The notes under the pieces are model-generated. The model made no database searches. It had not been told where the DNA came from and worked only from the letters and a program-made list of their open reading frames with translations. From Taxillus chinensis (Eukaryota; Streptophyta; Magnoliopsida; Santalales; Loranthaceae), in contig CM042086.1 of the NCBI GenBank assembly GCA_023512835.1, positions 159,001-223,000 on the forward strand: DNA of 64,000 nt, given 5' to 3'. Shown here piece after piece: positions 1-11,270 of the stretch. The position numbers and the translations under genes were made by a program. Positions within the stretch are counted from its first letter, which is position 1; every line of letters starts with the position of its first letter.

Positions 1-110
1 GGTCTTCGACCCTACAACCCAAATCTTCGGGTCTTCCACCTTTCGACCCAAGCGTTCGCCCAAGGTATTGTTCATCTTCGTTCCAGCTTGTTCTACCCAA
101 AACGCGGGTC
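1..110. repeat. LTR-like fragment rich in TTCGACC/TTCGGG
   Basis: This short stretch resembles positions 26240-26350, inside the chromoviral LTR at 24789-27125. Both have TTCGACCC followed by a stretch like GCCCAAGGTATTGTTCATC. It stops at about 110, where an open pol frame of a Tat element begins, so it is probably a truncated LTR piece at a recombination breakpoint. Judged by eye. Confidence 0.45.
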
Positions 111-226
111 ATTACAGTAGCCGTATTGGACACAAATGAGGATGCACCAAGCGAGATGGTTCAGTTAGTGCGAGAGGATCCCAACCAGCCATTGAACAAT
201 TGGACCAGCCTGGACCTCCCCATAAT
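111..226 (+). pseudogene. Tat pol fragment upstream of the intron
   Basis: An open frame runs from 111 (cut at the left breakpoint) to codon ATG 225-227, followed by TAA at 228. It is acidic and asparagine-rich (for example VREDPNQPLNNW) and lies where Tat elements have the linker between protease and RT. It is in phase with the RT frame downstream if the segment 227-408 is removed. No catalytic motif is visible. Confidence 0.5.
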
Positions 227-408
227 GTAATGCTTACGGGTCGCTGGGATTTAATGTATTCTAGTTTAATGTACTTTGAAGCTATGGACATTTGTTTTTC
301 CTTAAACCTTCCAATAAAATGTGTTTTTCAAAATCTTTCATGGTGCATTCCATTCATAACATATGCATATCATATTTGGTTACCAACTTGTCATTCTCTT
401 ATAAGCAG
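227..408 (+). other. Candidate Ogre-type intron (182 bp)
   Basis: The segment starts with GTAATG and ends with a T-rich stretch and TTATAAGCAG. It is AT-rich and interrupts pol between the linker and the RT. The upstream frame hits TAA at 228, just inside the segment. Removing 227-408 joins the upstream and downstream frames in phase. An intron in this region is a known feature of Ogre elements. The splice sites are my inference. Confidence 0.6.
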
Positions 409-2156
409 GTATCACAATGTCAATGAAAACATAGTATGCGAAGGCGAAACGAGATGCCAAAGGTTTGACCAAAGTCCAAACTGGGAGCAGCCCGTGTTTG
501 AAGCTGACGAGAATGAGATAGAAGAGACACCGAAACTACCAGGGGAGATTATACGCCTATTGGAAAGGGAAGACCGTTTCTCTATTCCAAGTGAAGACCC
601 AGTAGAAATAGTGAATTTGGGGACGGTTGTCGAACCAAGAGAATTGAGGATGGGATCCTTAATAGCTACCGACATCAAGAAGAAGTTAATCGAGCTATTA
701 AGAAGCTACATCGACATTTTTGCATGGTCATACCAAGATATGCCCGGATTAGACACAGATATAGTACGGCATCACATACCAGTGAGGCCGGAATGCAAGC
801 CAGTTCAGCAGAAATTGAGAAGAATGAGACTGGAGATGATATTGAAGATTAAAGAAGAAGTCAAAAAGCAATGGGATGCAGGTTTCTTAAGTGTCTCCCA
901 TTATCCAGAATGGGTGGCCAATGTTGTACCAGTACCGAAAAAAGGAGGCAACGTACGCATGTGTGTCGACTATAGAGATCTGAACTGGGCCAGTCCGAAG
1001 GATAACTTCTCACTTCCTCACATTGATACGCTAGTGGATAATACAGCAAAACACGCCCTGTTCTCATTCATGGATGGTTTCTTGGGCTATAATCAAATTC
1101 ATATGGCCCCCGAACACAAAGAGAGGACCACATTCACGACACTTTGGGGCACTTTCTGCTATAATGTGATGCCTTTTGGTCTGAGGAACGCAAGGGCAAC
1201 CTATTAGCGAGCCATGGTGACCCTATTCCACGACATGATGCATAAGGAAGTCGAAGTATATGTGGACGACATGATAGCCAAATCACGAAGTACTGAACAT
1301 CATATCGAAGTACTCCGCAAGCTCTTCAACAGGCTACGGAAATATCAGCTGAAATTGAACCCCGAAAAGTGCACTTTCGGAGCCATGTCGGGAAAACTAT
1401 TGGGTTTCATTGTGAGCCAAAAGGGAGTTGAAATCGATCCAGATAAAGTTCGAGCTATCCAAGAGATGCCGCCACCATGGACCATCAAGGAGGTTAGAGG
1501 ATTCCTAGGGCGACTGAATTACATTGCCCGATTTATTTCCCAATTGACAGCCACCTGTGAACCCATTTTCAAGACTTTATGAAAGAACAACCCAGAAATT
1601 TGGAATGACAAGTGTCAAGAAGCTTTTGACAAGATCAAACAATATCTGTCTAATCCACCTATTTTGGTCCCACTAGTACCGGATAGACCTCTGATCTTAT
1701 ACTTGACCGTTTAGGAGTCAGCGATGGGTTGTGTCTTGGGGCAACACGATTCTACAGGCAAGAAGGAGCAAGCCACTTATTACCTCAGCAAGAAGTTCAC
1801 CATCAATGAAGAAAACTACACACCCTTGGAGAAAACGTGTTGTGCCCTTATTCGGATAACAAGACGATTGAGGCAATACACTCTTTATCATACCACATGG
1901 CTGATTTCGAGGCATGATCCACTCAGATATCTCTTGGAAAAACCATCCATTTCTGGAAGAATCGCCAAATGGCAGTTGATCCTATCGGAGTACGATATCA
2001 TCTATGTACCTCAAAAAGCCATAAAAGGAAGTGCAATAGCTGACTATCGCGAGATAAAGCTGGAAGACTTTGAGCCCATGACTATTGGCTTCCCAGATGA
2101 GCACATCAACATCATTTCGGCCGAAGTATCAGACATATGGATGATGTGGTTCGATG
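409..2156 (+). pseudogene. Tat pol: reverse transcriptase and first RNase H
   Basis: One frame carries a linker (DIFAWSYQDMPGL near 712), RT motifs (VPVPKKGG, MCVDYRDLN, YNVMPFGLRNA), the active site YVDD near 1259, then FLGRLNYIARF and a connection/RNase H domain (YYLSKKF, TPLEKTCCAL). The first RNase H aspartate position reads as glutamate (ESAMGCVLGQHD), as expected for the decayed first RNase H of Tat elements. Stops lie at 1205 (TAG), 1580 (TGA) and 1712 (TAG); each is one C-to-T change from CAG or CGA. The frame ends in the solo LTR at 2157 and resumes in phase at 3995 once the LTR and one TSD copy are discounted. Confidence 0.9.
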
Positions 2157-3989
2157 TGTTGGAATACTGGAATGGGGTTAATGATTAACCGCAGCGGAAA
2201 CGAATTTTAAAAATTTTATTCCAGCAAACAAACAGCAGGATCTAAACATGAATCAATTCGTTTAATTTTGCAAAGAGAGAAAAGAAGAAACCAACCTGAA
2301 GAACGGTAAAGCTAGAACCCTCTTCTTTTCCCTCCAAGAACGAACTCACGATCTGCCTTTGATCGTTCTCGCAGTCTCCTGGATTCAACCACCAAATAGC
2401 CTTCTCTGCTATTCACCTTCTCAAGGAGTACAAGGCTGTGGCACCCTTGGATCAAAGAACAGGAACACCACCTCTGCTAGGGTTGGCCGTCACTGTCTCT
2501 CTCTCTCTCTTTTTTTGGCTGTCAATGATTGCACACGCACCCCCCCCTTTAACCTAGGAGGCTATGCATCTATTTATAGCCCTAGGGTTACCCCCGTGCT
2601 ATTACGTATACGCCCCTTTAGTTAAATAATAATAATACATATTATTTAAACTATTTAAATAATATAATTATTACGCAACAAACTAATTAAATAAATATAT
2701 AATATTATTTATTTATCAAATAAATAAATAATATATTTATTCATTTAATCACATTAAATGGATAAAATATTTATTATTATTTATTTAATCTAATTAAATA
2801 AATAACCATGTGATATATATTTAACTCTTAAATATATATTAACACACGTTAATTAATTAGCTCTTAAGCACAACCAGGAGAATTAACTCACAACGATCCA
2901 AGATCTCCATACAAGAATAAACGGTGCTAGCAAGAGGGACCAAATGGACCCACTTAATCGAAGCTCCAATAAATAATATTTAATTAATTAATCTCATTAA
3001 TCGATTAAATCATTATTTATTAGTTTTAGTCCGAGCCACGATCAGGGACTAAAACTCGCACTCTAAGATCAAGCAGATATGATTACAAGAATCCATAATA
3101 AATTATTTGTCCATCGATATAACTGATTTCCATGTGATATGATCCTCCACTATGATATTCATAATTAGAGACAGGTATCAATAGATTCCGTTCAACCTCT
3201 CTAATTATATCTTTATCCATGTGTTACCATTAATTCTCTAATGGGCGACCTATTCATGATCCAATCATGAATTAGGATTTATAATAAATTATATCTAATA
3301 TAATTACAAGCGCTTGATTCACCCAAGAATCCCGAATTAAACAACATGGGAATATCATTACTCTTCGTATAATGAAGCGATGGATTCCATGCACCTGACT
3401 TGACGCTCCCACTATCTATAATATTATATCTCCAAGTTATCGAGGTATTTGAAGCATTAAGCCTCTCACTCATTAATAAGTCAAAAGACATAAATTATAG
3501 ACATGAGTTAATCAAACGGTCTAGATTAAGATTAATCCATAAATCGATCATCTAGCGATAAAATATAAAGTTCTTCATACAATGCAACGGATATTAGTTG
3601 AAGAACTTATTCTATCATGGTCCTGTTCAATATGTATAATTACATACTTGGCACTACTATTTGTAAACTCTTTACAATGATCCTAGATTAGATCACTCCC
3701 ACTATGGAAATAGTCCGCACCACAATCTTATCAGAATAGAGCATCCCAAACTCTATTAACCGATTGTGAACTAATTTTATACTTAGTCTAATTAGTGGAT
3801 CTATTGTATGTGTCTCACACATACCCAGTAATAGACTTTGATAAGCAATGAGATGTTATGATGCTCAGCCACACAAGAAAGCAGAATAATGCAATCTAAT
3901 AAATATTTAAACAAAAAATATTTAATTAATCAGAAATAGTCTTTACATTATTAGGATTACACATTGCTTTATATAGCACTATCCCAACA
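2157..3989 (-). mobile_element. Solo LTR (1833 bp), copia-like, inserted in Tat pol
   Basis: The segment begins TGTTGGAATA and ends TATCCCAACA, and is flanked by perfect 5-bp duplications CGATG at 2152-2156 and 3990-3994. It has no PBS, PPT or coding region inside, so it is a solo LTR left by LTR-LTR recombination. A TATA box reads on the minus strand, giving its orientation. Length and ends fit Ty1/copia (Angela/Tork-like) LTRs, but the family is an inference. Confidence 0.92.
2570..2579 (-). promoter_or_regulatory. TATA box of the solo LTR
   Basis: CTATAAATAG on the minus strand, about 410 bp from the LTR 3' end. A pyrimidine-rich leader containing a CT run (2497-2513 on the plus strand) follows in the direction of transcription. 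This is the usual U3/R layout. Confidence 0.6.
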
Positions 3990-3994
3990 CGATG

Positions 3995-5685
3995 GAGCCT
4001 CCAGTCTTTTAGGTCACGGTGTTGGGGCCATCCTGATATCCCCAAGAGGCGAACATTTTCCCATGGCGGCAAAGCTAACCTTCCCTTGTACAAACAATGT
4101 AGCAGAATATGAGGCTTGTGTGATGGGACTTCAAGAAGCCATTAACAAAGGAATCAAAAAATTACGTGTGTTCGGCGATTCGACACTCATCATTTTTCAA
4201 GTAAGGGGTGAATGGGAGACTCGAAACCACAAATTAATCCTATATCGGAAGTATGTTGCAGAGTTAGCCGAGCAATTCGAAGACATCACGTTTGAGCATA
4301 TGCCCAGGGAATACAATCAGCTCCCTGACGCACTGACAACTTTAGACACAAAGTTGGAAGTTCAGTCTTTGGATATCCGCATACAAGATGCTCCTGCACA
4401 TTGCATGGCCATTGACGAAAATACCGAAGAAAAGCCTTGGTACAATGATATCAAACAATACTTGCTTAAACAAGAGTATCCAGCTGAGGCCTCTGAGTCT
4501 GATAAAAGGAATATCCGAAGGTCAGCATCCAACTATTATCTTGATGGCTCGATTCTGTACAAGAGAAACCATGACATGGTGTTATTACGGTGTGTGGCAA
4601 AAGAAGAATCGACACAAATAATGAAAGAAGTGCACGAAGGGGAATGTGGTTCACATGCAAATGGACATGCATTAACAAGACAAATCATGCGAATGGGCCA
4701 TTATTGGGTCACCATGGAAAAAGAATGCATTGAATATGTGCACAAATGCCTCAAGTGTCAAATTTATGGCGATAAGATCCAAGTACCGCCGTCCAAACTA
4801 CACGTGATGGTTTCCCCGTGGCCGTTCTCGCTTTGGGGCATTGACGTTATCAGACCAATATCTCCAAAAGCTTCTAATGGTCATCGTTTCATTTTGGTAA
4901 CCATTAATTACTTCACCAAGTGGGTAGAAGCAGCATCATATGCTAATGTCACACAGGCTGTGGTACTTCGATTTATGCGGAACAACATCATATGCCGATA
5001 TGGGCTTCCCGAGCAAATCATAACGGACAATGTTGCCAATTTGAACAGCCGGATGATAGGGAGGTTGTGTGAAACATATAAAATTCAACACCGCAACTCG
5101 ACCCCCTATCGCCCAAAGATGAATAGAGCAGTCGAGGCCGCCAATAAGAACATCAAGAACATTATTAGAAAGATGACTGAAACGTACAAAGATTGGCACG
5201 AGAAGCTACCATACGCTCTGCATGCTTATCGTACCTCAGTGCGTACATCGACTGGGGCAACTCCATTTTCTTTGGTCTACGGCATGGAAGCAGTTCTACC
5301 GGTCGAAGTGGAGATACCTTCCCTCTGAGTACTTAAAGATACTCAGCTCGAAGAAGCAGAATGGGCCCAAAGTCGTTATGAGCAGTTGAATTTAATTGAG
5401 GGCAAGCACCTGGCAGCAGTTTGCAGAGGACAGCTGTATCAACAGAGAATGATGAACAATTACAATAAAAAGGTGAAGCCCAGAAGCTTTCAAGAGGGTG
5501 ATCTTGTCCTCAAAAAGATCTTGCCAATTCAACGCGACCATAGAGGCAAGTGGACTCCCAATTATGAAGGCCCATATGTTATGAAAAAAGCATTCTCAGG
5601 AGGCGCATTGATCCTTGCCAAAATGGACGGAGATGAGCTTCCTAATCCAGTGAATAGTGATGCCGTCAAAAAGTGTCATGCTTAA
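3995..5685 (+). pseudogene. Tat pol: second (archaeal-type) RNase H and integrase
   Basis: The frame resumes after the solo LTR. The extra RNase H shows GVGAILISPRGE, NNVAEYEACVMGL, GDSTL and MPREYNQLPDAL, giving the acidic residues expected for the RNase H acquired by Tat elements. Integrase follows: an HHCC zinc finger (HANGHALTRQIMRMGHYW, CLKCQ), then the catalytic core with aspartates in WGIDVIRP and IITDN and glutamate in RAVEAANK. A C-terminal domain (GDLVLKKI, GKWTPNYEGPYV) ends at 5685. A single stop, TGA at 5326, is a C-to-T step from CGA. Confidence 0.92.
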
Positions 5686-5721
5686 TTCTCATACCTCCCA
5701 ACAATCCCTGTAATGAGCGGA

Positions 5722-5749
5722 CTTGGTGAACACCCGAAAGGGCACCAAG
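5722..5749 (+). other. Predicted RNA hairpin 1 with GAAA tetraloop
   Basis: CTTGGTG (5722-5728) pairs with CACCAAG (5743-5749). A 4-nt bulge AACA follows on the 5' side, then CCC (5733-5735) pairs with GGG (5740-5742), closing a GAAA loop. It lies 37 bases after the pol stop. Confidence 0.6.
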
Positions 5750-5798
5750 GGTAAAATACAAAGCTCCAAGGAAAGACCAAAAAAAAAACAAAGGCGGA

Positions 5799-5826
5799 CT
5801 TGGTGAAAACCTGAAAGGGCACCAAG
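5799..5826 (+). other. Predicted RNA hairpin 2 with GAAA tetraloop
   Basis: Second copy of the hairpin at 5722. It has the same 7-bp outer stem, a bulge AAAA of the same length, and an inner stem CCT/GGG in which the changed base still pairs as U-G around GAAA. It sits in a direct repeat of about 48 bp. Confidence 0.6.
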
Positions 5827-6898
5827 GGTAAAATACAAAGCCAACAATAAATGTGAAGGGTGAAATCAGTTCGGTCAGAAACTGAAAGGATCAGGACCAC
5901 AACAAATAGGGTCCGTTGCAAGCAGTAGAGACAACATCATCCAAAAACAACGACTGCAAACAGTGGAAGACTTGGTCAAACCTTGGCACGCTCGAATCAA
6001 ATTTGTACATTATGCTTTTAAAGACTTGCGATTCGTTTATCGGATTATGACAATAGGACACTTTTTATGATATAAATATGTTTTGTGGAATTAAACCAGC
6101 AAAAATCTTTTTTATCTCTTTAATCATGTTACATCGTCTTCATTTCACATTTAAGTAGAACATCTTAAATCCCCAGTAAGCTTTTCTAGCATTGCCTTAT
6201 GAGTAGGGCTAAGCTCAAAATCCCCAAACAACTTAAGGCCCCCAACTCGGAGTACTCATATCTCCACGGGATATCACTATCCCCAGAGAAGCCGCCAAAT
6301 CAAGCTCCTCAATATGGCGAAGCGAAATTTAATAGACCCTTCATGCACAATAGGGAGTTCCCCAGCAAAGACAGGACAGACTCTCCATCCAAAGAGAACG
6401 TTGTTCCCCAACAAGTTGAATGTTAGCCAACCTCTCCAACAACAATTCCATCCGGACCAACCCTCAGTAATACATCACATGGCATTCGATGCATACATCG
6501 CATTGCATCATATTTCACCACAAGTTGAGGTTTATGCATCCCCGCATACAGCACATTGCATTCCATGCATCATTGGCATACATTCAACATACTCTGTAAT
6601 TGCAGGAATATTGCCGCCTCTGGAGATCCTAGGAGCTCATATTCAGCAAACTTCTCTTCAAGCTATCCTAGTTTTCTTTGTTCAACTGTACAACTCTTTC
6701 CTTGCAATTTCCCCAAAGTCTAAATGCATCCTTTCAGCACTTGAGAAACTTTTTCCCCTTTTGGGTCACCTCGTAGAGCGATCTCCTTGAGTGAACTCGT
6801 AGAGGGAGCCCAAATTAGGTTACTTCCCAAACTCCCCATTTCCTTAAAGCATTTCCCCAAACTACCAATTGATGTCTCCAACAAGTCTTCCCAAGTTA

Positions 6899-7545
6899 AG
6901 CCTATCGATGCTGTGGGCTTTCCGTTTTCAATTCAAATCCCCTATCGTTGTTGTGGGCTTTCCGTTTTCAATTCAAGCCTGTCGTTGCTGTGGGCTATCC
7001 ATATTCAATTCAAGCCTATCGTTGCTGTGGGCTGTCCATTTTCAATTCAAGCCTATCGTTGCTGTGGGCTATCCATTTTCAATTCAAGCCTATCGTTGTT
7101 GTGGGCTATCCATTTTTAGTTCAAGCCTATCGTTGCTGTGGGCCTTTCAATTTTTAGTTCATACCCATCATTGTTGTGGACTTTTTCCATTTTTCAATTT
7201 GAGCCAATCGTTGCTGTGGGCCTTTCAACTTTTAGTTCACGCCCATCATTATTGTGGGCCTTTTCTCTTTTTCAATTCATGCCTATCGTTGCTGTGGGCT
7301 ATCCATTTTCAATTCAAGCCTATCGTTGCTGTGGGCTATCCATTTTCAGCTCAAGCCTATCGTTGTTGTGGGCCTTTCAATTTTTAGTTCACACCCATCA
7401 TTGTTGTGGACCTTTTCCATTTTTCAATTCGAGCCTATCGTTGTTGTGGGCCTTTCAACTTTTCGTTCACGTCCATCATTGTTGTGGGCGTTTTCTCTTT
7501 TTTAGTTCAATCCTGTCATTGTTGTAGGCTTTCAATCTCTAGTAT
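6899..7545 (+). repeat. Tandem array, 37-39 bp unit, about 17 copies
   Basis: Units contain CTATCGTTGCTGTGGGC and CCATTTTCAATTCAAG. Early units are 37 bp; later ones alternate two subtypes (GTTGTGGGCC with TTTTTAGTTCA, and the shorter form). The array lies in the Tat 3' UTR about 200 bp upstream of the PPT. All reading frames across it stay open because of the repeats, not because of coding. Confidence 0.9.
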
Positions 7546-7737
7546 CAAGCGGCCTTAGGTGCCTCATCAAAGTATTATCCAAGTCCACCAACCTGTGAAG
7601 CCCTTTTTGCCTCTCGGGGACAGATCCAAATGTTGCATTCTACTCTTCCCGTATGCTAGGTAAGTCAGGTAAGTGCTCTAACCCATCCAAAATGACTTCC
7701 TTTTAATCTTTGTACACTATTTGTACACAAACAATGC

Positions 7738-7752
7738 ACAAAGAGGGGCAAC
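7738..7752 (+). promoter_or_regulatory. Polypurine tract of the Tat element
   Basis: ACAAAGAGGGGCAAC lies directly before the LTR start TGTTGGACCCC. This is the primer site for plus-strand DNA synthesis. Confidence 0.75.
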
Positions 7753-10545
7753 TGTTGGACCCCATTTTGTCCGGGTTGGACATACTAACCCCATTTGATA
7801 AACCTTTTTGCCCATGCCATATACCTTGTTGAACAGGTCCACAATGATCCTATACTTCCAAGAAATGGTTTACCCCAATTTGCACGAGATGGATACAATT
7901 GACACGGACGGGGGAGTCCAAAATTAATGGCTTCTGCTACAAGTCTTTGAAGCACCCCAAGACCAACACCAGGTGATGGAGGATGAAAATTGGAGACCAA
8001 CGCACTTGATCGAGCTCAAATCGGACTTAAAATGAAGAAGTTATGGCCAAAACAACTTTCGTTGGAAAAAGTCAAGCTTGCAAAAAGACGGTCAATGCCC
8101 CTAGTCAAACTGCCCGCAAAAGTGATCATGTGAAACTCTCGAAAATGTCTATGTGGGCGAATACAGGCCTTCCCAAACAATCCCTAAAAGGTCGTCCATT
8201 TTTGCATTTTGGGTAACGGTAAAAAGGTAATTAAAAAAAAAACTTCGGGGTTGATCGTTGACCGTTGACCTGCCGACACTCCGACCGTCGACTCGCCACC
8301 TCGACCCATTGACCTTCGAAGCCTCGAAGCCCCGAAGTCCCGAAGCTCGAAGCCTCGAAGCCTCGAAGCCTCGAAGCCCCGTTAACCTGCTGATTTCTGA
8401 CCTTCGACCCTTCGACCCTCGAAGCCTCGCTGCCAACACTTCGACCCGCGACTTACGACGCCGACCCGCAGCACCCGTACGCCTTCCACCGTTGACCGAA
8501 GCTTCGACCCTACCGACACTTTGACCTGCCGACGCTCCGACCTGCCGACACTTCGAACCTCTGACCCCTTTTTGCCTTCGCTGATTTTTCTCGCTGGCTT
8601 CCTCGCTGGCTTATTTTTCTCGCTGGCTTCACGAGACCCGTCTTCTGCGCTGGCCATCAGACAAGGAATCATTTCTCAACAACCTGTCAGTCACATGTGC
8701 TGCTAAAATACAAATTCAAAAAGGCAATCACGAGCTCCCCTTTTTTTTCGCACAAGCTGTCCACCCGACCTAGCACCGATCTGCAAATTAATAAAGCTGG
8801 AAATAATGATGCACCCGACAAAACATTTATTGCAGAAATTAATGAGACCAGCCAAAATTTTCTACAGCCCTTTAAGATGCATTCGACCGTCCCTGCGCAG
8901 AGACACTGGGGATCGTGGAAAAAAAAAAAACCTGGCTCGTTGAAAAAGGCTGGTTCGTGAAAAAAAAAAAGAGGAGGGAGGAAGAGAGATCGTTGAAACA
9001 CTGGCTCGTTGAAAGGAGGCTGGTTCGTTGAAAAGAGGGGATATTGGGGGAACGCCTGGTTCGTTGGAGAAAAAGGAGAGATCGTTTTTTTGAAAACCCT
9101 GCTACCATTCACGTCCTTCCTTCATCCCAGTGCAGACAGAGAGAGAAAAGGAAAAAAATAGAGAGTTGAAAAAAAGAGAGAAACTCAAAAACCAGAAAAA
9201 AGAGATCACTCTTCCACGCCTCCCTGACTGCCATCCTCTCAGATTAAACGCACAGTTTTCTGCAATCAACATCACTCCTTCATCCTCTTTCCCTCTTGTC
9301 TCACTCCAGCTCCTTTTTTTCTCAGCAAGAAAAAACACAAAAACAGCCCCAACTTCAGCCCTTTTTTTCTCGTGTTCAGCAAGCAAAAAACATAACAGAC
9401 ACCAATCTTGTTCCAATCCCCTATTTCTCACGCCTACCCTCCTTATTTCCAGTCATCAAAAATCTCAAACCCAGAAAATACACCACTCTACTCTTCAAAT
9501 ACCAAGAAATCCCCCTCACAAACCTCGCTGTCAGATTTTGTTGGTTCTAAGCAAGTGATTATTAGCGTCGATAGGAGTTTGAACAGAAGATTGGTGTTGC
9601 AAGCTTCAAAGTCAGTTCAGCCCTTATCTTTTCATTACTTTTTCAGCTTATTTGTATTAATGTTTGATGTAATTCTTAATAGTTCTTTGTATTTCTTTTC
9701 CTTTTACTTGTTACATTGTATTTTGTTTTCTTTCTTGTATTTCCTTTTACTTTGTATGTTGTAATAGGTTGTAATAGGTAAAGTATAGCAAGCAAAAAAT
9801 CAAAAAAACAAAAAAAAAAAGAGGGAGCAAAGGGAGGCATGAAGAAAAAGAAAAAGTGGGTCGTTTTGATTTATGGATGTCACAATCACACACACCACCT
9901 TATATGTTATTGTGTTAATTTCATAGTTTTATCCTTGCAAAAAAAAAAACAAACAAAAACAAAAAACAAAAACAAAACAAAAAAAATGTTTTCAAAACCA
10001 CAAAAAAAATGTATTTCAAGTCAAAAAAAAAGGAAAAAGAAAGAGAAAAGCATCTTACAAAAAAAAAAAACAAAACAAAGCAACAACATTTTTTAGGACT
10101 TCAAATTCCAAAAGTAAAACAAAAAAAAAGCCAAAACCAACCCCTAGGATCTCATTCTCCACTTCACACAAAAACCCAAATCTTTTAGGATTCCCTTTAG
10201 AAATTCAGGGTAAATCAATTTTAACCATAACTTTGACAAATAACTTAGTCAAATAAAAATCAGACTTTTAGAAAATTTAACCCAGTCATAGCAGTACAAA
10301 TAAAAGAAAAACCTCCTCCTCCTCAATTAGATACCGAAAGGGCACTGTAGGGGTGCTAATCCTTCCCTACACGTAACAAACTCCTGAACCCTTCTCTGAT
10401 GACGCAGACCACACACTTTAAACTACTCAAAGTAGAGGGTATCCAACTGTACCCCAAAAACAGTTGGTGGCGACTCTAAAAGTTCTCACCATTGGTTTAG
10501 TTTGAGCTCACCCCAAAACGAGCCCGGACGAAAACCAGTGATGAC
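7753..10545 (+). mobile_element. 3' LTR of the Tat element
   Basis: It starts TGTTGGACCCC after the PPT. The right part has GGGTGCTAATCCTTCCCTAC and GTTGGTGGCGACTC, a signature I associate with Tat-lineage LTR ends. The exact end is uncertain (10529-10547), because the next element begins at once and no duplication can be checked with the 5' end missing. Length about 2.8 kb. Several A-rich runs lie at 9800-10130. Confidence 0.65.
8262..8565 (+). repeat. Degenerate TTCGACC/CGAAGCC repeats in the Tat LTR
   Basis: Short repeats of CGAAGCCTCGAAGCC, TTCGACC and CTGCCGACACT fill this block. Similar CG-rich motifs occur in LTRs of other families at 20270-20780, 26090-26290 and 52650-53740. Confidence 0.7.
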
Positions 10546-10600
10546 AGTCGGCCTTGGATCATCTCCCTCCCTCTCTGGCCATCTCTCTCTCTCTCTGGCC

Positions 10601-10601
<1 letters not shown>

Positions 10602-10678
<77 letters not shown>
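10602..10678 (+). repeat. (CT)n microsatellite
   Basis: About 37 almost uninterrupted CT dinucleotides, with shorter CT runs just before. It lies in the transcribed leader side of the minus-strand LTR, where family X LTRs also have CT-rich leaders. Open frames of poly-Ser/Leu or poly-Arg/Glu across it are artefacts. Confidence 0.95.
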
Positions 10679-10680
<2 letters not shown>

Positions 10681-10741
10681 CTCTCCCTGACGGCTGCCAG
10701 GGTTTGCAAATGAGAAATCCCTTAATTTTTAACCCCTTTTT

Positions 10742-10821
10742 CTTTATATATTTTCCCACATAATCAAAACGACGTAGTTTTGATTAAGTGAATCCCTACA
10801 TCAAAACGACGTAGTTTTGAT
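10742..10821 (-). promoter_or_regulatory. LTR promoter: paired palindromes and TATA-like site
   Basis: Two 22-bp palindromes lie at 10763-10784 and 10800-10821 (arms ATCAAAAC and GTTTTGAT, core GACGTA). A TATA-like ATATATAAAG lies about 11 bp downstream in the minus direction. The same module recurs in several other LTRs of this window. Confidence 0.65.
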
Positions 10822-11118
10822 TAATCTAAAGCCCAGCATTTATAAGCCCAAAGGCAAAGGTTTTCTAACCCATCTCTTAAGCTCAACATCCCAATTCATT
10901 AAGCCTAACAAATATTAAAATAAATCCTTCAAATAAATATTATTTACGATATGTAAAATTCCCAAAATACCCCTCACGGCCTCGAACTCCAACTTGAGCC
11001 CAAGTATAGTCAAAATTCTCCATTTGACTAGCACCTCACTGTTCTGATGTTCATTCTCTAAGACAAGGTCTCTTACTTAAGGCTAACTCCAAGAACTCCT
11101 CAAACACGGGTCCTTACA

Positions 11119-11154
11119 TCCTCTCCCCCTTAAAGACTTTTCATCCTCGAAAAG
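11119..11154 (-). promoter_or_regulatory. PPT with adjacent hairpin
   Basis: On the minus strand, a hairpin with arms CTTTTCG and TGAAAAG around AGGA (11137-11154; one pair changed) is followed by a tract AAGGGGGAGAGGA and the LTR start. This is the plus-strand primer site. A related hairpin lies upstream at 11276-11295, over the pol end. Confidence 0.65.
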
Positions 11155-11270
11155 AAAACTTGGAATGAGGAAATGACCACAACCAATGAACACAATGTAC
11201 AACAGTAAAAATAATCAATAGTACCTGATATGTTGATGTTTTACTTGTTGCCTTGCCTTCCTCCCCTCCT

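Larger units (their letters stand above)
5686..7737 (+). other. 3' untranslated region of the Tat element
   Basis: About 2 kb lie between the pol stop and the PPT. It holds a duplicated ~48-bp block with RNA hairpins (5717-5840), an unremarkable stretch (5850-6890) without a recognisable gene, and a tandem array (6899-7545). Long hypervariable 3' UTRs are typical of the Tat lineage. Short open frames here do not resemble any protein I know. Confidence 0.75.
111..10545 (+). mobile_element. Tat/Ogre-lineage Ty3/gypsy retrotransposon, 5' truncated
   Basis: The order of parts is pol linker, candidate intron, reverse transcriptase, RNase H, second RNase H, integrase, long 3' UTR with tandem repeats, PPT and 3' LTR. 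Two RNase H domains before the integrase, an intron before the RT and a repeat-rich 3' UTR are known hallmarks of the Tat/Ogre lineage. The 5' LTR, PBS, gag and most of protease are absent because the copy is cut at about 110. A solo LTR (2157-3989) splits pol. Four in-frame stops inactivate it. The right end is approximate. Confidence 0.85.
10547..11118 (-). mobile_element. 3' LTR of the minus-strand chromovirus
   Basis: On the minus strand it begins TGTAAGGACCCGTG directly after the PPT. It contains two palindromes, a TATA-like ATATATAAAG (10742-10751) and a CT-rich leader. The far end is set provisionally near 10547; candidates lie between 10529 and 10547. Confidence 0.6.

Noticed and set aside
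2359..2625. Short ORF in the solo LTR
   Set aside because: It overlaps the LTR leader and CT-rich tract; no domain and opposite to the LTR transcription strand.
6787..7527. Several overlapping open frames with repeated RCCGLSIFNS-type residues
   Set aside because: They arise from a tandem array with a unit that lacks stops in several frames; no start context or domain supports a protein.
6899..7545. CRISPR-like regular repeats
   Set aside because: Units are contiguous with no unique spacers and lie in a plant retrotransposon 3' UTR.
10497..10763. Frames encoding Ser/Leu or Arg/Glu repeats
   Set aside because: Produced by the (CT)n microsatellite on both strands.
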